DNA of 64,000 bases from Acinetobacter bereziniae LMG 1003 = CIP 70.12 (GTDB taxonomy: Bacteria; Pseudomonadota; Gammaproteobacteria; Pseudomonadales; Moraxellaceae), in NCBI RefSeq assembly GCF_000368925.1, contig NZ_KB849755.1, positions 463,639-527,638 of the forward strand. Reading direction: 5' to 3'. Positions 1-8,954 of this stretch are shown in pieces. How positions within the stretch are numbered: position 1 is the stretch's first letter; each line of letters starts with the position of its first letter. The notes beneath the pieces were generated by a model. That model was not told where the DNA came from and made no database searches. It saw nothing but the letters and a program-made list of their open reading frames with translations. The position numbers and the translations under genes are program-made.

Positions 1-44
1 TTGCCTAAAGCTTTTGCTACGGCTTGTTTGCATTGATCTTTCAT
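1..44 (-). CDS. Start of a prophage protein, cut by the window edge
   Basis: Only the first 14 codons lie in the window. They read MKDQCKQAVAKALG from an ATG at 42-44 on the minus strand. The gene follows the 60-residue gene at 127-309 on the same strand and continues the prophage virion operon leftwards. The N-terminus resembles the beginnings of very large phage internal or polyvalent proteins, but 14 residues are too few to assign a family. No strong ribosome binding site is visible before this ATG, so the start is tentative. Confidence 0.45.
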   Translation of the reverse strand, partial: MKDQCKQAVAKALG

Positions 45-126
45 AAAAAATGCCCAAATGTTTTTAACAGTTGAGCATTTAATAAAGTGGGTTTTGTTGG
101 GTGATGGGATTGGACAATCAAAACTT

Positions 127-309
127 TTATAATTCAGATAACTCACTCCAATCTTTTAAAGTAGTCTCTTCCCATGTCTCATTTTCATATCTGTAAAGAA
201 TATGTCTCGATCCAATCATAGCCGTTTTGTAGTAAATGGTTTTTCCGTTTTTCTCTCTGAAATATTTAGCACTAGATGGGGCGTTAATTCTAATATCTTC
301 AATGTTCAT
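127..309 (-). CDS. Small prophage protein of unknown function (60 aa)
   Basis: A 60-residue protein beginning MNIEDIRINAPSSAKYF. The ATG at 307-309 is preferred over an upstream start because AGAGGA lies about 8 bases before it. It has no signal peptide or membrane segment; it is polar with a Tyr/Trp-rich second half. It lies downstream of the transglycosylase/ParB-like protein on the same strand, separated by 34 bp, and so belongs to the virion operon. I do not recognise the family. Its position among ejection genes suggests a structural or accessory role, but that is inference only. Confidence 0.6.
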   Translation of the reverse strand: MNIEDIRINAPSSAKYFREKNGKTIYYKTAMIGSRHILYRYENETWEETTLKDWSELSEL

Positions 310-343
310 GGTTCTATCCTCTATCCGCTTACTAATTATACTA

Positions 344-3184
344 TTATCCAAACTGTAAAGCACAACTAATTGCAGCTTGAGTCGCAGTTATATCAACTTC
401 CGCCATTTTCGCTTCAGCTTCCAATTCATCCAATCGTTCACGCAATGTCATTGTTATTTCTTCAATGTTGCCCTGTGGGTCTGTACGGCTTACTGAAATC
501 AATTGATCAGGGTTTTGCATAATAATATCTAGTGCTGCTTTTTCCTCATAAGAATCACCAAACAATGTGCCTTGACGTGGATCGCCCATGTTCTCGACTT
601 CATTAATCTTGGATTGAATATTCTCTCCAATGGCTTTTGCACTGCGATTATTGGTGTCAAAAACATTTAGAAAGTCTTTTGCACCAGGTGACAAACCATC
701 ATCAAACAAAGTGCCCTGATTCAGATAATCCTGAACAGGTAAGCCATTGGCTTTTAGGTCACTGTATTTCTGCACAGCTTGCGCCAAATCGCTCGCAATT
801 GTGTTTTGGTGTCTACCACCTTGTTTTACTAAATCATTCAATTGTGAGAGCTGAGGCGCTGATTTAAGCAATGCATTTAATACTGTCTTGCTGTCATCAT
901 CTAAGTTTTCAGAAAGTCGCTTAACGAGATTCGAGTCACCATAGGCACGTTGAACAATTGCAGACTCAATTCGACGCTTTCCATCTTGCGAAAGTTTGCC
1001 ATCACTGGTGATTGCATTTGCTCGTTCTGTTTGTGGTAATTGGTCTACAAAACCACGAACATAATCCATGCTTTGATCAAGATTAATTGTGCCATCATTA
1101 TTGATTTTTAAGAGACTCGAGTCAGGAAGTTTATCTGCATCATTGACAGCTCGTTCTGTACTACTGAATTGCGCTACATCACTTTGATTGGCAAGCTTTG
1201 CGAACTCTACGCGATCAGTATCTGTTAGACGTGTACGAACCAAAACAGGGTTATTGATACCCTCTATATCCAAACCTCGAGTGTTTGCAAAATCTTGAAC
1301 AAATTGTCGATAGGCTTCACCTTTGCCCTGTTCATATGCCTTACTGATTGCCAATGTTCGACCATTACCCGATTCAACAACATTGTCCATACCGATGATA
1401 GGCGCACCATCTGAAAGTTTATACGACTCACCCAACCATTCAGGTTTAATATCATTCGCCATATCCTCAATCTGTTGGCGTGATGCTTCCCTTGTTCGGT
1501 CACGTGGTTGCAATTCGCTTGGGTAGTTTGGATTAACCCCATAGGCTTGATCATTGGATGCAATCAAATCGCTTAATGATTTGACCTCATACGCAAAGTC
1601 GTAACTTGAACCATCTAAGCCAATAGAAGTGCCAATATTATTACCGGTATAGTTTTTATATTTTCCAGTATTAAGAAAATCTCTCACTCGGTTGACATAA
1701 TTAATTGTTTCTTGTGCTTTAGGTTTGCCATTTTTCTGCATAGCTTTACCATTTACAAAGCCACCATTGTAATGAGCTGCTAAAACTAAAGGGTCTTTGG
1801 TTTTATATTGCTCAGACATTTCTCGAACAAGATATAAAGCCATTTCAGTTGCATCATTAGGATTGTTTATATCCCATTTTTTACCATAGGTTTTCTCAAG
1901 CCCTGCCTGAGTTTCAGGCATAATTTGCATGATTGATTTCGCCCCTACAGGTGAAACCTGATTATTGTTTGACTTCTCACCTGCTCGACGGATAGCGAGT
2001 AGTAAAGGCGTTGCCCACTCCATATCCATTTGGCTTGCTTTGGAATGCAACACAGAATCTAGGCGAGGATCGTTATAGCGAATATTTTTATATTCAGAAG
2101 GCTGAATCGTTACTGTACGTTGCTTTGGTTCGCCTTTTACTTCACGAGGAATTTGAACCTGACGACCTGCCTTGATTTGATCGACTACTGTATCAAGATT
2201 AATTAAATGGTTGTTCTGCTGGACTGGATCAGTGGTATTTCTTGGTGAAAGTGTTTGCTCAAACTCTAATTCATTTTTGACTAAATTAGCTTGGATTTGA
2301 GTTTCTTTTGCTTCAATTTGATCAATATCTAAATTATTAATCTCATTGGCTACATCTGCATCAAGTTTAGCCTTATACGCGCTTACACCTCGTGCACCAC
2401 CAAACAGTAAAGCATTCAAGGCTAAATCTGTTCCAACGCTTTCAGCAGTAATTTCATATTTTTTTGCCTGATCTTTGTAGCCTGAATTTTCAAGGATTTG
2501 ACCACTTGCATACTGCCCTGCTGTAGACAAAGCTGTCGCCCCACCGATTGAAAGTGCTGCATCCTTAATTAAACCGCCTGTGCCTTTCATCCCATAAGAG
2601 ATAGGGAGTGCGGCAGATACACCTGCTACAGCACCATCTACAGCAGCAGTTTTTAAAGCTGTTTCAGAATCCACACCTTTATTGGTTAATTCCTCAAAAC
2701 TGTAATTTGTTTCTGATAACCCTGTAACACCAATAGCACCAACAGGACCAGCAGCTAAAGTACCAATGGTCGCTCGTGTTGCATAGTCGCCCAAGCTAAA
2801 TAGAATATTCCCTACTGTACCTGTATTTTTAGTGTCTTGAAGCTGCTCAATTTCAGAAACTAATTGTTGATTTCTAACCTTGTTTTTTTCTTCATGTACT
2901 TCGCTGAATGATGGATCAGCTAAGTTAATGCCACCATCAATTCCATTCTTTTGAATATCCTCAGTCGCATATTGAACATGATCAGCAATTCGCTCAAATG
3001 GTTTAGCTACAGTATCAACCACTTTTACTGCACCTGCGACCAAGCCTCTTGGTACTGCGGTTGCAGCACCTGAGAATAAACTCGGTTCTTCTTTTATCGT
3101 TGGCTTACGTGTTAAACCTTTTGCATTGACTGCATCAACTTGTTGTTGATCTTCGCCTGAATATTCGGAAAGCCAGTTACTCAT
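344..3184 (-). CDS. Virion-associated lytic transglycosylase with DdrB/ParB-like domain
   Basis: A 946-residue protein. Its ATG overlaps the stop of the upstream gene (TAATG) and is preceded by GGGAGA, so 3184 is chosen over a start 33 bp upstream. Residues about 130-270 are Gly/Ala-rich and hydrophobic, as in ejected pore-forming proteins. Residues about 395-500 form an SLT-type lytic transglycosylase: a glutamate near 403 in AGEKSNNN is the likely acid, followed by VSPVGAKSIMQIMPET and a Tyr-Asn-Gly-Gly motif. Residues about 560-800 match the DdrB/ParB-like domain of phage proteins (QPRDRTREAS, then GNGRT near 608). Inferred role: injected with the DNA, cutting peptidoglycan during entry, as T7 gp16 does. 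The ParB-like domain's function is unknown. Confidence 0.8.
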   Translation of the reverse strand: MSNWLSEYSGEDQQQVDAVNAKGLTRKPTIKEEPSLFSGAATAVPRGLVAGAVKVVDTVAKPFERIADHVQYATEDIQKNGIDGGINLADPSFSEVHEEKNKVRNQQLVSEIEQLQDTKNTGTVGNILFSLGDYATRATIGTLAAGPVGAIGVTGLSETNYSFEELTNKGVDSETALKTAAVDGAVAGVSAALPISYGMKGTGGLIKDAALSIGGATALSTAGQYASGQILENSGYKDQAKKYEITAESVGTDLALNALLFGGARGVSAYKAKLDADVANEINNLDIDQIEAKETQIQANLVKNELEFEQTLSPRNTTDPVQQNNHLINLDTVVDQIKAGRQVQIPREVKGEPKQRTVTIQPSEYKNIRYNDPRLDSVLHSKASQMDMEWATPLLLAIRRAGEKSNNNQVSPVGAKSIMQIMPETQAGLEKTYGKKWDINNPNDATEMALYLVREMSEQYKTKDPLVLAAHYNGGFVNGKAMQKNGKPKAQETINYVNRVRDFLNTGKYKNYTGNNIGTSIGLDGSSYDFAYEVKSLSDLIASNDQAYGVNPNYPSELQPRDRTREASRQQIEDMANDIKPEWLGESYKLSDGAPIIGMDNVVESGNGRTLAISKAYEQGKGEAYRQFVQDFANTRGLDIEGINNPVLVRTRLTDTDRVEFAKLANQSDVAQFSSTERAVNDADKLPDSSLLKINNDGTINLDQSMDYVRGFVDQLPQTERANAITSDGKLSQDGKRRIESAIVQRAYGDSNLVKRLSENLDDDSKTVLNALLKSAPQLSQLNDLVKQGGRHQNTIASDLAQAVQKYSDLKANGLPVQDYLNQGTLFDDGLSPGAKDFLNVFDTNNRSAKAIGENIQSKINEVENMGDPRQGTLFGDSYEEKAALDIIMQNPDQLISVSRTDPQGNIEEITMTLRERLDELEAEAKMAEVDITATQAAISCALQFG

Positions 3185-5211
3185 TACTTGGTTCTCCCTT
3201 TCATATTCACCCACCACTGAACACCCTTAACAATTAAGGGATTACCACGTTCATTGATAAGATCATATCGAATCTCACCTGTGCTTGAACGTGTTGCTGA
3301 ACGACGCAATCTAAAATCCTCAAGCTCACCAACACTTATTCCAGTTTGTGAGGAGATATATCTCAATCCTTTATTTACATCTTTTTCAAATTCATCATCA
3401 CTTAAACCGTAAGGCTTAGACACCTTCCATGTTCTTTGATTGCCATATTTTATGGGTTGATCATAAACACCGCCTGTAGCCATACTTAAAGCTGTTTTAG
3501 CAATATTTTTGCTTAAATCATCCTTATCTTTATGTTGATACCCGTCACGTTCAGATAAATGGGCATATATTGATTTAAACCCCTGAAAGGTCATATTTGC
3601 TGTTTCGCCAGATACAGAATTACCGACATACTTATTAAATTCTGATTTAAGCAGCTCATCCTTAGGCATAGTCAATTGTTTATTTTTAAGCGCCTGTGTG
3701 CCACTTAATATTGCTTTAGCCACATCTTCACCGTTAGTGGTTTTGTAGTCATTCATTCGTGCAATACCTGCCATGATATACGACTGATCACCACTACCTA
3801 ATTGCCCTAGAGTTGCGCCCCAAATTTTATTTCCATTTGGAATATTTTTAGACTGCCCAATAAGCGCACCAATAAAATCAAGCTTTGCATTCACACCCAT
3901 TGCATCAAATGCCTGCTTTGCTTCAGGAAGATTCTCTTCTGAGATTGGTTTTAATTTGATGTTTGGGTCACGTAAAGCATATTGATTCACACCATTTTCG
4001 ACAGCTTTGGCAGCGAATGATTGTGGATTTGCTTTTAATTCCATACCAGTTAATTGATTAGGCTTTAAGCCTGCCTCACTTACCGCTTGGTTTGGGTTAT
4101 TTTTTAACGTTTCTAACTTGTCGCGATAGATAGACTCATACACATTCATAACCTTGCTTTCATTTTCGGCATTGTTAGTGGTTGAGTTTTTCATAGCTGC
4201 TTTTTGGCTATTGATTTTAGAAAGCATATCGCTTGTAGATAAGCGACTAAATTTTTGAAAGTTTATTGAGTTTGATTTATAAAACTGAAAGTCACTTTCA
4301 TTATTTGTGCCTTTGACTGCACTCTCTACATTTTGAATATAGCCACTGTCTAAGGCGCGTCCTGTAAGCACTTGTGTTTTAAAGTCATTAAATACTTTGT
4401 TTGATTGAGTAATGCGTTTATTTTCTTCGACTTGTGCCTTTTGATCTAAAGCACTAATTCTGCTTAAAACCTGTTTTTCTTTGTCTTGAACCGTTGGTCC
4501 ATCTAAATATTTAAACTGGCCACCTCGAAGTTCACCAAGCAGATTATTCAAATCACCTACATTGTTATTTTCTACAGCCGATGTTACACGACCGTCAATA
4601 TCCATTATATCACGTGTTACATCATACTTATTCAGACGATCAGCTTTATCAGCAACACTTAAATTCAGACCATCCAAGTTTTTAATTAAATACTGTCGCC
4701 CTGCTTCACGATCTTGGCGTGTGGAAATATCAAAAGCTTGGTTTGCAATGGTCGCACCCTTTTGAACATCGGCACGAAGCTGTAAAGGCAAAAAGCTTGT
4801 TGCTTGTTGGCTTGCTGTGCTGTTCCAATACTCTTGTAATTTCTTTTGAGCATGCATGGGCATGTCAGATTCGAGTTGCTTATAGCGATCATTCGACCAA
4901 GTTTTTAGTTTTTCGTCCGCTTGTTGTGCGTTAATTGTTCCGTTAGCAAGGTCGTTTTTCAAAGTTGAAACTTGATTGCTCATTTCTGTGGTCATCACAT
5001 CATCAAGCTTTACTTTCGCTTCTTGCTCAGACACATCATTATGATAAAGCTCAAGGCGTTTCGCTGTCACTTCCTGCTCTTGAAGTTTCTCATCACGTGC
5101 CTGTACTGCACCGCCAATAGAATTACCAATTGCGGATAAACCAGTCATCGGAGTATGTTGCTGTAAAGTTGGTTGAGCTGTTTCACGACCTCTTGAACGT
5201 GGTATTAACAT
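3184..5211 (-). CDS. Internal virion (ejection) protein, 675 aa
   Basis: A long, polar, largely helical protein, rich in Gln, Asn and Lys, with no membrane segment or enzymatic motif that I can see. The ATG at 5209-5211 overlaps the previous stop as TAATG; a GTG nine bases upstream is the alternative. It sits between a gp14-like protein and the transglycosylase, the place of gp15-type internal core proteins in T7-like phages. It is therefore called an internal virion protein from context and composition. The TAATG junctions on both sides imply coupled translation, fitting a complex with fixed stoichiometry. Confidence 0.65.
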   Translation of the reverse strand: MLIPRSRGRETAQPTLQQHTPMTGLSAIGNSIGGAVQARDEKLQEQEVTAKRLELYHNDVSEQEAKVKLDDVMTTEMSNQVSTLKNDLANGTINAQQADEKLKTWSNDRYKQLESDMPMHAQKKLQEYWNSTASQQATSFLPLQLRADVQKGATIANQAFDISTRQDREAGRQYLIKNLDGLNLSVADKADRLNKYDVTRDIMDIDGRVTSAVENNNVGDLNNLLGELRGGQFKYLDGPTVQDKEKQVLSRISALDQKAQVEENKRITQSNKVFNDFKTQVLTGRALDSGYIQNVESAVKGTNNESDFQFYKSNSINFQKFSRLSTSDMLSKINSQKAAMKNSTTNNAENESKVMNVYESIYRDKLETLKNNPNQAVSEAGLKPNQLTGMELKANPQSFAAKAVENGVNQYALRDPNIKLKPISEENLPEAKQAFDAMGVNAKLDFIGALIGQSKNIPNGNKIWGATLGQLGSGDQSYIMAGIARMNDYKTTNGEDVAKAILSGTQALKNKQLTMPKDELLKSEFNKYVGNSVSGETANMTFQGFKSIYAHLSERDGYQHKDKDDLSKNIAKTALSMATGGVYDQPIKYGNQRTWKVSKPYGLSDDEFEKDVNKGLRYISSQTGISVGELEDFRLRRSATRSSTGEIRYDLINERGNPLIVKGVQWWVNMKGRTK

Positions 5212-5606
5212 TATTTCCACCCCATAGCCTGAGAGCCTGCATCAATAAAGCTACTGGCTGATTTCATACCATAGCTGTTTCGTTGCATTTTACCCTGTTG
5301 TCTAATCTGATTTGCTTGCCAATTAGAATCACTGAGATTCATTGTTGAGTTGTACGCAGCATCACCAAGTATTTGATCTTGAATATTTGCCGCTGTACCT
5401 ACATCAACGTTTAAGCCATTTTCTGCCGCTGCTGCTCGTGCGGATGAAGCATCTTTATTGCCCTGCTCAAGTATCTTTTTTGAGTTAAGTTTTGCCACAG
5501 ATCGGACTGTTTTGGCATTACCCTTAGAAATTGCATCAGCTTGACCTGCATTTACAATGCCCTCAACGCCACTAAAAACGGATGATATAACTCCACCATT
5601 GCACAT
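5211..5606 (-). CDS. gp14-like internal virion protein (131 aa)
   Basis: This 131-residue protein begins MCNGGVISSVFSGVEGIV and is mostly Ala/Gln/Ser-rich helix (ASSARAAAAENG, then NWQANQIRQQGK). An N-terminal Met-Cys-Gly stretch plus an Ala/Gln-rich coil is typical of the gp14-like virion core proteins of podoviruses. It starts 2 bp after the acetyltransferase stop and its own stop overlaps the next ATG. Inferred role: part of the ejected core that forms a channel across the envelope. A smaller protein with a similar MCGGG start lies at 12626-12859. Confidence 0.65.
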   Translation of the reverse strand: MCNGGVISSVFSGVEGIVNAGQADAISKGNAKTVRSVAKLNSKKILEQGNKDASSARAAAAENGLNVDVGTAANIQDQILGDAAYNSTMNLSDSNWQANQIRQQGKMQRNSYGMKSASSFIDAGSQAMGWK

Positions 5607-5608
5607 AG

Positions 5609-6061
5609 TTAAACCCCCATTTCCAAAACATAGCCTGTCAATTCAAAGCCTAAAGACTCATATAAACTTATTGTTCTTTCCGCTTTGATGCCTGTAATTG
5701 TGCCGAGTTGAATTCGATCTGCATTGTTGAGCTTCGCCCAATCAATAAAGTTTTGAATCAACTCACTCCCTGCGCCAGTTGTACGATATTCTGGCAACAC
5801 ATAAACACCTTGCTCGAATGCAAGGCGCTGACCTGTGCGCCAATCCACATCTATACAGCCGATTAATGCACCAATGACATTTGAATATTCATCACAGACC
5901 AACAAAATTGATTCTTGCTTTTCAATTAAAAGGGTAAATAACTGTACTGCCCGATCTTCATCAAAACCTTGATGCTGAAATTTTGGTGATTCCTGAGTGA
6001 GACGCTTGCCGAAATCAACAAGCGTGTCCAAATCCTGAATTGTTGCTGTTCTCACAAACAT
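5609..6061 (-). CDS. GNAT-family N-acetyltransferase in the virion operon
   Basis: This 150-residue single-domain protein has the GNAT fold signature: an N-terminal strand (FVRTATIQDLDTLV), a central EQGVYVLPEYRTTGAGSELI segment that is the acetyl-CoA pyrophosphate loop (R-x-x-G-x-G/A type, near residues 96-102), and a C-terminal LYESLGFELTGYVLEM. It lies 2 bp from each neighbour, between the nozzle protein and the gp14-like protein, so it is co-translated with virion genes. The substrate is unknown. Acetyltransferases occur in tail regions of related prophages, but whether it modifies a virion protein, a host target or a metabolite cannot be read from sequence. Confidence 0.85.
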   Translation of the reverse strand: MFVRTATIQDLDTLVDFGKRLTQESPKFQHQGFDEDRAVQLFTLLIEKQESILLVCDEYSNVIGALIGCIDVDWRTGQRLAFEQGVYVLPEYRTTGAGSELIQNFIDWAKLNNADRIQLGTITGIKAERTISLYESLGFELTGYVLEMGV

Positions 6062-6063
6062 CT

Positions 6064-8103
6064 CTATTTCTCATTGATTGATACCAACATAGAGATACTT
6101 TGTACGTGATAAGGTTGAGGTTTGTTGTGTGTTAATTTCAATTCAAGGCTATGTAATGGCTGCCATCCTGTTAATGCTGTATCAACATAGCCGGTGAATA
6201 GATTATTTTTGAAAGCCTCAGATGATACTTTTTTATGTTGCAACTCATAATTATTAACAAATCCCCCGATGCTATCCTTGATCCATACTGTTGCTTCATG
6301 AACTGATATTTTATGAAACATGGTTGTACTTGGTACTTGACTGAAATCAGGAGGGAGTAAATCAACTTCAAACAAGAATGGTTGACCACAATAATAAGTT
6401 TGTCCTGGTTCTCTTTGAATATCCAATTGCTCTGAATACCAATAACCATCACTGTTTGACCAGTTTAAATAAGGGGTATTCAGCTGATTTTTAGGTATGG
6501 TATTTCCCTCAGCATAAATAAACTCACAATCACTTTGAGCTGATTCAATTAATTCTTCTAAAAATATAGAACCTTTACGGTTTGTTAGAATGAAACATTG
6601 ATCTGAACCGCTTAATGTTGGCAATGAACATACAGAAATAACCTCACAACCAAAGTCATGTAATGCCCATGCATTCATTTCTTGATCACGATTCAATGTA
6701 ATTGAAGCAACCTTACCATCATTTAAGACAATCCAAACCAATGAATATGGTGTTTGTTGGTAGGTTAATTCTTTAATGCCACCATGTTTTTGAGCAATGT
6801 GTGGTGCAATTGCTGACAGCTCAGGAGATACCAAACCATCAACTTCGTATCGATATGATAATGCACGTAAACGCTCTCCACCTCGTTGAACAAATAATAA
6901 TTCACTTCCTACTTGGCAGGGTTTTACGTCTTTCTGTGCCCCAAAAGTTGTGTGTTGTTCAATTTGAGCTGATGCAGGTGTAAGTGCACCAGTTGAACTA
7001 ATTAAGAATTCAGACCCACCAGTGAGCGCAACTACGCCACCACGTTGTGCTAAGTGTAAAATGTTATCTGACTGTGAAGATGATGAAGCAACACTAAAGG
7101 CATCTGCATCATCTGTGGATTCTAAAAAGTCGCCATCGTTACCAATCGACCCAAACCACAATTGATTTGGATTTGTTTTTGTATTAGCAAATACTAAACG
7201 CTGTTTGAAAAACACCACCGTTCTTGGATATCCTGTGGAATCTGTGAATGCCAAAGAATTAAGTGTCCAAGACTTTGCGATAGCTTGAATATCAGAAGTA
7301 AGCGCCACCATAACTTCACCAATAGCATCCGTAGGTGATGACACCGATGTGATTTTAACTTGACCACCATTGATTGAAATGACAGCACCTACATGATCAA
7401 CTGTAAATACAGATGCATCACCTGCTGCCACACCAACCCAATTGCCAGATGTTGGACTAGGCTCGCTCGCCTTGTTATCAGAAGTTGCTCGCCAAGTTTG
7501 TCCTGCGTGAATTACACGGTCACCTATTAAATACTGTTCTGTATTGTTCCAAGCAGGGAATGCTGTTGCTGTAAGCCCAATTGATCGCCCAACGATTGTC
7601 CCACTTGGTTTAAGTGAAACGTTAGGGGATGTACCTAGCTCATCCGTTGGTTGTACTGAAAACGTGAAAGGTGAAAATTGCCAATTCGTAAAATCTGCAG
7701 AACACAAGAATCGATGTACACGCGTGTCACCTTGCACTAAATACATGCGATAGCGAGTATGAGCAAACTGTATTTCCTTAACTTTTTGAGCAGTGTTATA
7801 TGGAGTCGCTACTTCATAGACAATACTATATGTGCGTGGATCATAAACCTTTAAAAATCCAGCACCCAAGATCAACATATAGGCATTTTCAGAACTTGGA
7901 ATAAAGGGAATCAAACGCAAAGCACCTGCAAACACATCTTTAAAACGTGTGCCTGGTCTTTTCTTTGCCCCACCCTCCACAAGTGGAATCGCATTTAAAA
8001 GTGTTTTTGCTCCATTTGCATATTGCTGTACGTCGGTACGAGTCCATAGCAAAGGACTGAGCTCACCACTACTGAGATTATTTTTTAATACCCAACTACG
8101 CAT
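6064..8103 (-). CDS. Tail nozzle protein, T7 gp12-like, with carbohydrate-binding-like insert
   Basis: A 679-residue protein beginning MRSWVLKNNLSSGELSPLLW and continuing with ANGAKTLLNAIPLVEGGAKKRPGT, the hallmark start of gp12-like tail tubular B (nozzle) proteins of short-tailed phages. The large beta-rich body fits a propeller. Residues about 180-225 (WNNTEQYLIGDRVIHAGQ, then WRATSDNKASEPSP) look like a chitin/cellulose-binding CBM5/12-type module inserted in the nozzle. The ATG overlaps the adaptor stop (TAATG). Role: distal part of the short tail through which DNA leaves. The insert may bind cell-surface glycans, which is inference. Confidence 0.85.
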   Translation of the reverse strand: MRSWVLKNNLSSGELSPLLWTRTDVQQYANGAKTLLNAIPLVEGGAKKRPGTRFKDVFAGALRLIPFIPSSENAYMLILGAGFLKVYDPRTYSIVYEVATPYNTAQKVKEIQFAHTRYRMYLVQGDTRVHRFLCSADFTNWQFSPFTFSVQPTDELGTSPNVSLKPSGTIVGRSIGLTATAFPAWNNTEQYLIGDRVIHAGQTWRATSDNKASEPSPTSGNWVGVAAGDASVFTVDHVGAVISINGGQVKITSVSSPTDAIGEVMVALTSDIQAIAKSWTLNSLAFTDSTGYPRTVVFFKQRLVFANTKTNPNQLWFGSIGNDGDFLESTDDADAFSVASSSSQSDNILHLAQRGGVVALTGGSEFLISSTGALTPASAQIEQHTTFGAQKDVKPCQVGSELLFVQRGGERLRALSYRYEVDGLVSPELSAIAPHIAQKHGGIKELTYQQTPYSLVWIVLNDGKVASITLNRDQEMNAWALHDFGCEVISVCSLPTLSGSDQCFILTNRKGSIFLEELIESAQSDCEFIYAEGNTIPKNQLNTPYLNWSNSDGYWYSEQLDIQREPGQTYYCGQPFLFEVDLLPPDFSQVPSTTMFHKISVHEATVWIKDSIGGFVNNYELQHKKVSSEAFKNNLFTGYVDTALTGWQPLHSLELKLTHNKPQPYHVQSISMLVSINEK

Positions 8104-8663
8104 TAGTAACGCCCTCCGAGATATGATGACTCGCTGTATTGCATATCTTCGCTCTGGCGCTCTTGTGCATTTACTCTGCGTGCTTTAGCGATTTGGCGCT
8201 CATATTCGGCTTTTGCGGATTCACCTGCTGCATCACTACCAGTTAAGGGCTTACATAGTCGTGAAGCAAGTTTAAGAGCCATAGCTTCAACTAAAATTGA
8301 ATCCCATGTGTCCTCATTGCTGTTATCAAATATGTAAATTAAACGTAGCTCATTATTGTTTGATAAAATATGCCGATTCTCAATTTCATATTGACATTGC
8401 CCTGCATCAATTAAACGTAAAAAATCTTTAGGTAATGGGAATGCATGATTGAAATCAAAGGCTGGATATGTAGTTACAGGCGCAAGAATGGTTCGTTTTT
8501 TAGCACAAGACCATGGATGATCACGTAAAACCGATTTACGTGTTTGGTCATAAACATTTCGACAATGCTCTGCTGTTGTTGTTTCCTCTTCGAAACTAGA
8601 AATAGAACGCTCTCCAATTAATGACAAAGCGTGATTACAGATAGATATTTTTGTTGTGGTCAT
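8103..8663 (-). CDS. Head-tail adaptor, T7 gp11-like (tail tubular A)
   Basis: A 186-residue protein with the family's typical opening (ISICNHALSLIGERSISS), a following CRNVYDQTRKSVLRDHPWSC, and the central FPLPKDFLRLIDA. It is the gp11-like adaptor that joins portal to nozzle. Length and order (capsid, adaptor, nozzle) match T7-like virion modules. The ATG at 8661-8663 directly follows a T-run: its only Shine-Dalgarno, GAGGG (complement at 8670-8674), lies in the 3' arm of a hairpin at 8669-8698. Expression of this second virion block may therefore depend on melting that hairpin. Confidence 0.85.
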   Translation of the reverse strand: MTTTKISICNHALSLIGERSISSFEEETTTAEHCRNVYDQTRKSVLRDHPWSCAKKRTILAPVTTYPAFDFNHAFPLPKDFLRLIDAGQCQYEIENRHILSNNNELRLIYIFDNSNEDTWDSILVEAMALKLASRLCKPLTGSDAAGESAKAEYERQIAKARRVNAQERQSEDMQYSESSYLGGRY

Positions 8664-8668
8664 AAAAA

Positions 8669-8698
8669 AGCCCTCAAGTTTTATTTATCTTGAAGGCT
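8669..8698 (-). promoter_or_regulatory. Hairpin containing the ribosome binding site of the adaptor gene
   Basis: The arms 8669-8678 and 8689-8698 pair over ten bases with one mismatch and a ten-base loop. On the minus strand a run of six T follows and the start codon comes immediately after. It looks like an intrinsic terminator, yet the adaptor's Shine-Dalgarno (GAGGG) sits in the 3' arm. It could attenuate transcription between the capsid and tail blocks, mask the ribosome site, or both. A similar arrangement precedes the gene starting at 13161. Confidence 0.6.
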
Positions 8699-8747
8699 TT
8701 TAGGTTTTGATTTGTTGTGTTTCGGGGCAAAGGAAACGTAGATAAAT

Positions 8748-8900
8748 CTACTCAACAAAATCTTGTAAGATTTCAATCAACCGCTTTGCAGCATCTTTAC
8801 TGATTACTAGATCAGAATTTTTCTGATTAATACAAATAGTGCTTTCTTCAACTTCAACATCTAAATCAAAGTATTTTTCTTGCTTAATTTTTTCACTCAT
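8748..8900 (-). CDS. Small acidic prophage protein (50 aa)
   Basis: A 50-residue ORF (start MSEKIKQEKYFDLDVEVEES, end RLIEILQDFVE) between the capsid terminator and the adaptor hairpin. GGGGAAAG precedes the ATG by about six bases, a strong ribosome site. The protein is charged and acidic, with no Cys pair or membrane segment. It lies between blocks encoding head and tail, so it may be a small virion or regulatory protein. I do not recognise the family. The good ribosome site and tight fit between two hairpins support it being real. Confidence 0.65.
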   Translation of the reverse strand: MSEKIKQEKYFDLDVEVEESTICINQKNSDLVISKDAAKRLIEILQDFVE

Positions 8901-8925
8901 CTAACTTTCCCCTAGGCATTAAAAA

Positions 8926-8948
8926 CCCCACACCATTAAGATGTGGGG
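8926..8948 (-). terminator. Terminator after the major capsid gene
   Basis: Perfect 7-bp stem CCCCACA / TGTGGGG (8926-8932 and 8942-8948) with a nine-base loop, followed on the minus strand by TTTTT. It begins just past the stop of the capsid gene, so it should end or reduce transcription of the head block before the tail block. Confidence 0.8.
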
Positions 8949-8954
8949 AGTGGT

